Of a stretch of DNA of 28,778 nt, positions 23,769-28,778 are shown piece after piece. The stretch is from NCBI GenBank assembly GCA_910586025.1, contig CAJUIO010000043.1, positions 1 to 28,778 on the forward strand. The letters run 5' to 3'. The notes beneath the pieces were generated by a model. It had not been told where the DNA came from. It ran no database searches and saw nothing but the letters and a program-made list of their open reading frames with translations. Source of the DNA: an uncultured Lachnospiraceae bacterium (GTDB taxonomy: Bacteria; Bacillota; Clostridia; Lachnospirales; Lachnospiraceae). Position 1 is the stretch's first letter; each line of letters starts with the position of its first letter. A program made the translations under genes and the position numbers.

Positions 23769-26684
23769 ATGATTAGAACGGCAAAAACAGAGAACGGGTG
23801 GGTCAGAGGAATTCCGGCAGCTGATCCCAGGATCACGTCCTTTAAGGGGATTCCCTTTGCGGCTCCTCCGGTGGGGCCCAACAGATGGAGAGCTCCCCAG
23901 CCCTGTGAAAACTGGGAGGGGGTTCGGGACGCATTTTGCTTCGCCCCCATATCGGTGCAGGATGTTCCGGGACTTTCGGACAATATTTACACCAGGGAGT
24001 GGCATGTGGATCCGGAGATTCCCATGGACGAGGACTGTCTTTACCTGAATGTATGGACAGGGGCGAAGAGTGATACGGACAAGCACCCTGTTCTGGTATG
24101 GTTTTACGGCGGAGCTCTGCAGTGGGGCTATCCGTCGGAGATGGAATTTGACGGGGAGCGGCTGGCCCGCAGAGGCGTGGTGGTGGTGACCGTGAATTAC
24201 AGAATCAATGTGTTCGGCTTTATGGCGCATCCCCAGATTACCGGAGCGCAGACGGATGCCCCCGCGAATTTCGGGAGCCTTGACCAGCAGGCCGGACTGA
24301 AATGGGTGATTCAAAATATCCGGGCCTTCGGCGGAGACCCGGAGAATATCACGATCGCCGGCCAGTCCGCAGGCGGCGGCAGCGTTCTCAGCCAGATGGC
24401 CTGCCCGGAAAATTTCGGACTCTTTCAGCGTGCCGTGGTCATGAGCGGGATGATAAGGAGTCCCTATGAGAAAGGGCATATGGGAATTCCCAAGCCCCTT
24501 GCGGAAGCGGAGAAAAACGGAGAGGAATTTCTCTCTTATCTCGGAGTATCCACGATTGAGGAGGCAAGGGAGCTGGACGCTCTGTATATCCGTGACAAAT
24601 ATGCGGAATATGCGTCAGATCATCCCAGGATGGGCACCGTGGTGGACGGGAGTTTCTGTGTGGGCGATCCGCTTAAGCTTTTCCTGGAAGGGAAGTGTGC
24701 GGATGTTCCGGTGATGGCGGGAAATACCAGGGATGAGTTCCCTTCCTTCCTGTCAGCGGATTCCAGACAGGAGCTGGAAGAAAAGGCCCGCAGTATTTTC
24801 GGCATCCACAGCGGACGGTTCCTTGAGCTTCTGGAAGAGGAAGAGGGCGGCAGGTACGGAAAGGTGAGCGGGCTTGAGTGCACCATAAAGGGTATTTTTG
24901 GAAGAAAGAAGCAAAGCGGATGCAGGCAGAACCTCTACTATTACAAATTCATGCCGGATATACCGGGGTGGGACGATCCGGGATGCTTCCATTCCGTGGA
25001 TCTGTGGTTTTTCTTTGAGACACTGGCAAAATGCTGGAGGCCCTTTGTGGGAAGGCATTATGATCTGGCAAGGCAGATGTGCAACTATTTTGCTAATTTC
25101 ATAAAGTCAGGTGACCCCAACGGCCAAGATGCGGACGAAGCTCCCATGCCCGCATGGCTTCCCTATACGGACCGGGAGCCGTCGGAGATGGATTTTACCA
25201 CAAACGGCGCGGTGACCGTGAAGGGTAAGGAGAGAGAGCTGATCCGGTTCCTCGGGGACTGCGTTGTAAGAGGGCTGGAAGAGGGCGGCAGAAAGCAGGC
25301 GTTTAACCCGTATCTTCCCTCGTGGGAATATGTTCCCGACGGAGAGCCCTATGTGTTTGGGGACAGGGTATATATCTACGGCTCCCATGATCTGTATAAC
25401 GGCCATGTGTTCTGTCTGGGAGACTATGTCTGCTGGTCGGCTCCGGTGGATGATCTGGGAGACTGGCGCTATGAGGGAGTGATCTATCCGAAAACCTCGG
25501 ATCCCATTAACCGGGACGGGAAGATGTGTCTGTATGCGCCGGATGTGACAGTAGGTCCGGACGGCAGATATTATCTCTATTATGTTCTGGATCACGTGAG
25601 CGTGGTTTCCGTGGCGGTGTGCGATACGCCGGCGGGAAGATATGAGTTTTACGGCTATGTCCATTATGAGGACGGAACAAGGCTTGGCGAGAAGGCGGGA
25701 GACCAGCCTCAGTTTGATCCCGGACTGCTCACGGAGGGAGAGCGTACCTATCTGTATACCGGCTTCTGCGGCAGGGGGGATAAGTCAAGAAGCGGCGCCA
25801 TGGCCACCGTTCTGGGGCCTGACATGCTGACTATTGTGGAGCCTCCCGTTTTCGTGGCTCCGGGCTGTGAATACAGTGAGGGCACCGGCTTTGAGGGGCA
25901 TGAGTTCTTTGAGGCGCCTTCCATGCGGAAGATCGGGGATACCTATTACCTGATCTATTCCTCTATCGTTATGCATGAGCTGTGCTATGCGGTGAGTAAG
26001 GAGCCCACCAGGGGATTCGTCTACGGGGGTGTGCTTGTGAGCAACTGCGACCTGCATATTGACACTTATAAACCGGCATCCCAGCCCATGGCATACGGTG
26101 CGAACAATCACGGAAGCATTGTGGAGATTGCGGGAGAGTGGTATATCTTCTATCACCGTCACACCAATGGGACCTGGTACAGCAGACAGGCCTGTGCGGA
26201 GAGGCTCACGGTACTGCCGGACGGCAGGATTCCCCAGGTGGAGATCACTTCCTGCGGCCTGAACGGGGGACCGCTTACAGGATCCGGCGAATATCCGGCG
26301 TACATCGCCTGCCACCTCTTTACGAACGAGCCTTCCGTTTATGTGGGAGGGGACAGCTTCCCGAGGGTCATGCAGGACGGCAGGGACGGAGACGAGGAAC
26401 CCGGGTACATAGCGAATATACAGGATTCGGCAACCGCGGGCTTTAAATATTTTGACTGCAGGGGAGTTAAGGAGATCCGGATTAAGACCAGGGGCTACGG
26501 AGACGGCGTTTTTGAGGTGAAAACATCATGGGACGGCGAGGCTCTTGCCAAAATCAGGCTGAAATATACCGATGTCTGGGAGGAGTACGGCGCACCGGTG
26601 GCGATTCCGGACGGCGTACAGTCCATTTACCTGACCTACCGGGGAGGCGGAAAGGTGAGTCTTCTCTCCTTTACCTTGCTGTAA
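23769..26684 (+). CDS. Carboxylesterase-GH43 fusion with C-terminal beta-sandwich
   Basis: This 971-residue, three-part protein has no signal peptide. Residues about 1-500 are a type B carboxylesterase: FKGIPFAAPPVGPNRW, EDCLYLNVW, nucleophile Ser200 in GQSAGG, Glu323 in GNTRDEF and His408 in CFHSVDL form a likely triad. Residues about 511-830 are a GH43 five-blade module: NPYLPSWEYVPDGEPYVFGD (likely base Asp), YAPDVTVGPDGRYYLYY, general acid Glu715 in FFEAPSMRK, and NNHGSIVE. Residues about 840-971 look like a small carbohydrate-binding beta-sandwich. Together they could remove acyl groups and arabinose or xylose from imported xylan fragments. The ATG at 23769 is chosen over ATGs at 23751 and 23763 because AGAAGG (23756-23761) lies 7 nt before it. 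A LacI-type gene and operator precede it. The exact substrate is inferred. Confidence 0.88.
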   Translation: MIRTAKTENGWVRGIPAADPRITSFKGIPFAAPPVGPNRWRAPQPCENWEGVRDAFCFAPISVQDVPGLSDNIYTREWHVDPEIPMDEDCLYLNVWTGAKSDTDKHPVLVWFYGGALQWGYPSEMEFDGERLARRGVVVVTVNYRINVFGFMAHPQITGAQTDAPANFGSLDQQAGLKWVIQNIRAFGGDPENITIAGQSAGGGSVLSQMACPENFGLFQRAVVMSGMIRSPYEKGHMGIPKPLAEAEKNGEEFLSYLGVSTIEEARELDALYIRDKYAEYASDHPRMGTVVDGSFCVGDPLKLFLEGKCADVPVMAGNTRDEFPSFLSADSRQELEEKARSIFGIHSGRFLELLEEEEGGRYGKVSGLECTIKGIFGRKKQSGCRQNLYYYKFMPDIPGWDDPGCFHSVDLWFFFETLAKCWRPFVGRHYDLARQMCNYFANFIKSGDPNGQDADEAPMPAWLPYTDREPSEMDFTTNGAVTVKGKERELIRFLGDCVVRGLEEGGRKQAFNPYLPSWEYVPDGEPYVFGDRVYIYGSHDLYNGHVFCLGDYVCWSAPVDDLGDWRYEGVIYPKTSDPINRDGKMCLYAPDVTVGPDGRYYLYYVLDHVSVVSVAVCDTPAGRYEFYGYVHYEDGTRLGEKAGDQPQFDPGLLTEGERTYLYTGFCGRGDKSRSGAMATVLGPDMLTIVEPPVFVAPGCEYSEGTGFEGHEFFEAPSMRKIGDTYYLIYSSIVMHELCYAVSKEPTRGFVYGGVLVSNCDLHIDTYKPASQPMAYGANNHGSIVEIAGEWYIFYHRHTNGTWYSRQACAERLTVLPDGRIPQVEITSCGLNGGPLTGSGEYPAYIACHLFTNEPSVYVGGDSFPRVMQDGRDGDEEPGYIANIQDSATAGFKYFDCRGVKEIRIKTRGYGDGVFEVKTSWDGEALAKIRLKYTDVWEEYGAPVAIPDGVQSIYLTYRGGGKVSLLSFTLL

Positions 26685-26755
26685 CCCGAATTTGGTAAAA
26701 TTATTCCCGTTGGGATATGCTGATGTCAAACAGACAATGAATCCGGTGGGAGGAT

Positions 26756-26986
26756 ATGGGGCGCAATGAGATCAAAGACACTGAAGATGACGGAGGGGGA
26801 GATGCCATGTTCGCCTTTGTCAACGGGATCGTGGAGGTGATCGGGCGTATTATTATCCCGAGAGGATTGACTGCGGTTTCGCAGATAGGTGTGTGGGGAA
26901 TCTGATGGTCGGCGGGAATCGTATGGCTTGTGAGTGCGCTCTTCTGCCTGCTCCGGTATTTGTCCTGGAAACGAAAAGGAGATTAG
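26756..26986 (+). pseudogene. Decayed C-terminal remnant of a MATE-family efflux transporter
   Basis: One reading frame from 26756 gives GGGDAMFAFVNGIVEVIGRI, then LTAVSQIGVWGI, an in-frame TGA (26903-26905), WSAGIVWLVSALFCLLRYL and a TAG at 26984-26986. This matches the last two helices and tail of MATE transporters, where IGVWGIWWS would be expected; the stop is one base from Trp (TGG). The rest of the roughly 450-residue transporter is absent, and the ~70 bp before the frame (26685-26755) show nothing recognisable. The remnant fills most of the gap between the GH43 and GH39 genes. Confidence 0.75.
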
Positions 26987-27051
26987 TGTGAAAAATCCAT
27001 ATATGGAAGATTTTTCACACGCAAATTTGTGCTTGCGCCCAAATTCGCAAG
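26986..27051. repeat. Intergenic palindromic element (perfect 12-bp stem plus second hairpin)
   Basis: GTGTGAAAAATC (26986-26997) and GATTTTTCACAC (27009-27020) are perfect inverted repeats around an 11-nt loop that itself contains CATATATG. A second stem follows, CTTGCG (27032-27037) with CGCAAG (27046-27051), loop 8 nt. There is no T-tract, so it is not a classical terminator. It ends just before the GH39 ribosome site and could be an mRNA structure or a dispersed intergenic repeat. No clear promoter for the GH39 gene was seen in this gap. Confidence 0.7.
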
Positions 27052-27075
27052 TTGAGCAAGAATGGGGGATTAATT

Positions 27076-28590
27076 ATGAAGGAAAGTAAAAAATATGAAA
27101 TTGATCTGACGGCTAAGGCGGCTTTTCATAACCATGTGGACTTCTGCGTGGGCACCGGAAGGATGGGGCTTGCCCTGCAGAAGGAATATCAGGATCAGCT
27201 GAGGCTGGTTCAGGAGGAGATCGGATTTAAGCATATCCGGGGCCATGGACTGTTCACGGACGATATGGCCATCTATCAGGAATATGAGGATGAGAACGGA
27301 AAGAGGTGTGTGGAATATAATTATACATATCTGGATCTGGTTATGGACAGCTATGTACAGCTCGGCCTTCGCCCGTTTCTGGAGCTGGGATTTATGCCGG
27401 ATAAGCTGTCAAGCGGGGAGCAGACCATTTTTTACTGGAAGGGAAACACCACTCCGCCGAAGGACTATGAAGCGTGGTGCGGCCTTGTGAGGGCAACGCT
27501 TTCCCATCTGATGGAGCGCTATGGGGAGGAGGAAGTGGTGAAATGGCCAATTGAGGTGTGGAACGAGCCGAATCTTCCTGGCTTCTGGAAGGGAGCGGAT
27601 ATGAAGGAGTATTTCAGGCTTTTTGGAGATACCTTCCGGGCTGTCAAGGCGCTGGATAAGAGATTCCGGGTGGGCGGGCCTGCCATCTGCGGAGTGCAGG
27701 ACGAATTATGGATCCGGGAGTTTCTGAATTTCTGTGAGGGAGAGGATATCCCGCTGGATTTCGTGACCCGCCATCATTACACAACGGAGTTCCCGGAGCC
27801 TGTGGGACACTACGGATATGCCGAGCTTTCCAATGCGGAGGACGGTTTTTGCAATTTGCAGTCCACAAGGGATATCATTGACAGCTTCGAGCGGTACAGA
27901 GGGCTGGAAATCCACATTACGGAGTTCAACACCTCCTATATCCCGAACTGTCCGCTGCATGACACGAACCAGAATGCGGCATATATCGCACATCAGTTAT
28001 CCAGGCTGGGAGATGTGAACGAGTCGTATTCCTACTGGACTTTCGGAGATATTTTCGAGGAACGCGGAGTTCCCTTCACTCCCTTCCACGGCGGCTTTGG
28101 CCTGGTAGCAAACGGCTGCATCCCCAAGCCCACATTCTGGACCTTCAAATTCTACAAGGATCTTGACGGAGAATGCGTCCTTAAGTCTGAGGATCTGGTA
28201 GTCCTTCGTACAAAGGAGGGCGGATATCAGGGAATCGCCTGGAATGCGGGAAGGGAAAGGACAGACAGGGAGCTTGCGCTCTCCTTAAGTCTGCCGGTTT
28301 GCGGTGCGGGCGAATATGTGCTGGTCACAAAGACGGTGGACGAGCAGACCTGCAACCCTCTGCGGCTCTGGCATGATCTGGGTGAGCCGTCCAGCCTGAG
28401 CGAGGGGCAGAAAAAGCTGCTCAGAGAGAGCGCAAGGCCGCTTGTTTCCAGCAGCAGGCTGAAAGCCTCCTGTGAAAAGCTGGAGCTTGTTCTTGAGGTG
28501 AAAGAATTTGGTGTAATCTATTTTGAGTTGAAGCCGGTGGAGACCGTAAGCGACAGAGGTTATGATTACGACAGAGTGATGAGAAGGTAA
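27076..28590 (+). CDS. GH39-family beta-xylosidase
   Basis: The 504-residue protein has the GH39 layout: an N-terminal KAAFHNHVDFCVGTGRMG region and IRGHGLFTDDM, the acid/base Glu164 in IEVWNEPNLPGFW, and the nucleophile Glu283 in HITEFNTSY, followed by a small C-terminal beta domain. GH39 enzymes of this type release xylose from the non-reducing end of xylo-oligosaccharides with retention of configuration. No signal peptide is seen, so it acts in the cytosol on imported oligomers. The ATG at 27076 is chosen because GGGGGA lies 7 nt upstream; an in-frame TTG at 27052 has no such site. It fits with the esterase-GH43 gene upstream as a xylan-use group, although a transporter remnant and a palindrome separate them. 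Confidence 0.92.
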   Translation: MKESKKYEIDLTAKAAFHNHVDFCVGTGRMGLALQKEYQDQLRLVQEEIGFKHIRGHGLFTDDMAIYQEYEDENGKRCVEYNYTYLDLVMDSYVQLGLRPFLELGFMPDKLSSGEQTIFYWKGNTTPPKDYEAWCGLVRATLSHLMERYGEEEVVKWPIEVWNEPNLPGFWKGADMKEYFRLFGDTFRAVKALDKRFRVGGPAICGVQDELWIREFLNFCEGEDIPLDFVTRHHYTTEFPEPVGHYGYAELSNAEDGFCNLQSTRDIIDSFERYRGLEIHITEFNTSYIPNCPLHDTNQNAAYIAHQLSRLGDVNESYSYWTFGDIFEERGVPFTPFHGGFGLVANGCIPKPTFWTFKFYKDLDGECVLKSEDLVVLRTKEGGYQGIAWNAGRERTDRELALSLSLPVCGAGEYVLVTKTVDEQTCNPLRLWHDLGEPSSLSEGQKKLLRESARPLVSSSRLKASCEKLELVLEVKEFGVIYFELKPVETVSDRGYDYDRVMRR

Positions 28591-28601
28591 AAGATTGGAA
28601 T

Positions 28602-28778
28602 ATGAAGAGGTTCAGAAAACGGATCGACAGCCTCCTTGGGAAGCTTTCCTTTTTACAGAAGTTCGTTCTGCTCTTTCTGTGCGGGATCGTGATTCCCATG
28701 GTGGTGCAGAACGGAGTCTACTATTGGCAGACGGAGAAAAATATTCAGGAGGATATGCTGGATAAAATCAACGAGGCG
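28602..28778 (+). CDS. Sensor histidine kinase, N-terminal start only (3' end outside window)
   Basis: The ATG at 28602 opens a frame that runs to the window edge (59 residues). It has a basic start (MKRFRKRIDSLLGKLSF), one membrane segment (about 19-40, KFVLLFLCGIVIPMVVQNGVYYW) and the beginning of an extracytoplasmic helical sensor (QTEKNIQEDML). This is the usual N-terminus of YesM-type two-component kinases, which in Clostridia often control sugar ABC transporters and hydrolases. It begins 11 bp after the GH39 stop, implying the same transcript. The kinase domains are not visible, so the call rests on layout and context. Confidence 0.55.
   Translation, partial: MKRFRKRIDSLLGKLSFLQKFVLLFLCGIVIPMVVQNGVYYWQTEKNIQEDMLDKINEA

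Noticed and set aside
26903..26905. In-frame TGA read as selenocysteine or recoded Trp
   Set aside because: The surrounding transporter is almost entirely missing, other genes here use TGA as a normal stop, and no SECIS-like context was evident; pseudogene decay is simpler.

Overview
The window looks like a chromosomal segment of a gut-type member of the Clostridia, most likely Lachnospiraceae. This rests on Gram-positive Shine-Dalgarno sites (AGGAGG-like), several TTG starts, moderate GC content, and a family mix of GH39, GH43, LacI, lipoprotein solute-binding protein, Cache sensors and a YesM-like kinase start. The species is inferred, not proven. All calls come from reading the sequence; no database search was run.

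Region 1 (1-1647): the 3' end of an NhaC-like antiporter, then a tyrosine recombinase (513-1358), then a 248-bp segment bounded by a pair of 22-bp inverted repeats (1357-1378 and 1583-1604, two mismatches). The segment holds a strong sigma-A promoter (TTGAAA, 18 bp, TGATATAAT) pointing LEFT, and a terminator near its middle. This is the most interesting structure in the window: an apparent recombinase-operated invertible promoter, assembled in the orientation that would leave the next operon OFF.

Region 2 (1648-12743): eleven-kb exopolysaccharide/capsule operon, all on + and tightly coupled. Order: membrane-anchored metallophosphoesterase, a Wzz-like membrane protein, a second Wzz-like protein fused to a degenerate GGDEF domain, Wzy-like polymerase, Alg14-like and Alg13-like transferase subunits, a GT4 transferase, two tandem GT2 transferases and a Wzx-like flippase. 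Inversion of the upstream segment would put the strong promoter about 80 nt ahead of the first gene. No priming sugar-phosphate transferase and no tyrosine kinase is visible.

Region 3 (12757-20368): a sensory module. A Cache chemoreceptor (-) is divergent from a lipoprotein solute-binding protein (+) that is followed, one base later, by a very large hybrid histidine kinase carrying Cache, PAS, GGDEF-like, GAF-like, HisKA, HATPase and receiver domains. There is no permease.

Region 4 (20383-22639): an orphan A24 prepilin peptidase and an M3-family oligopeptidase.

Region 5 (22660-28778): hemicellulose use: LacI-type regulator, a 971-residue carboxylesterase-GH43 fusion with a candidate LacI operator, a decayed MATE transporter remnant, a palindromic intergenic element, a GH39 beta-xylosidase, and the start of a sensor kinase cut off by the window edge. 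No rRNA, tRNA, CRISPR array or insertion sequence was found.
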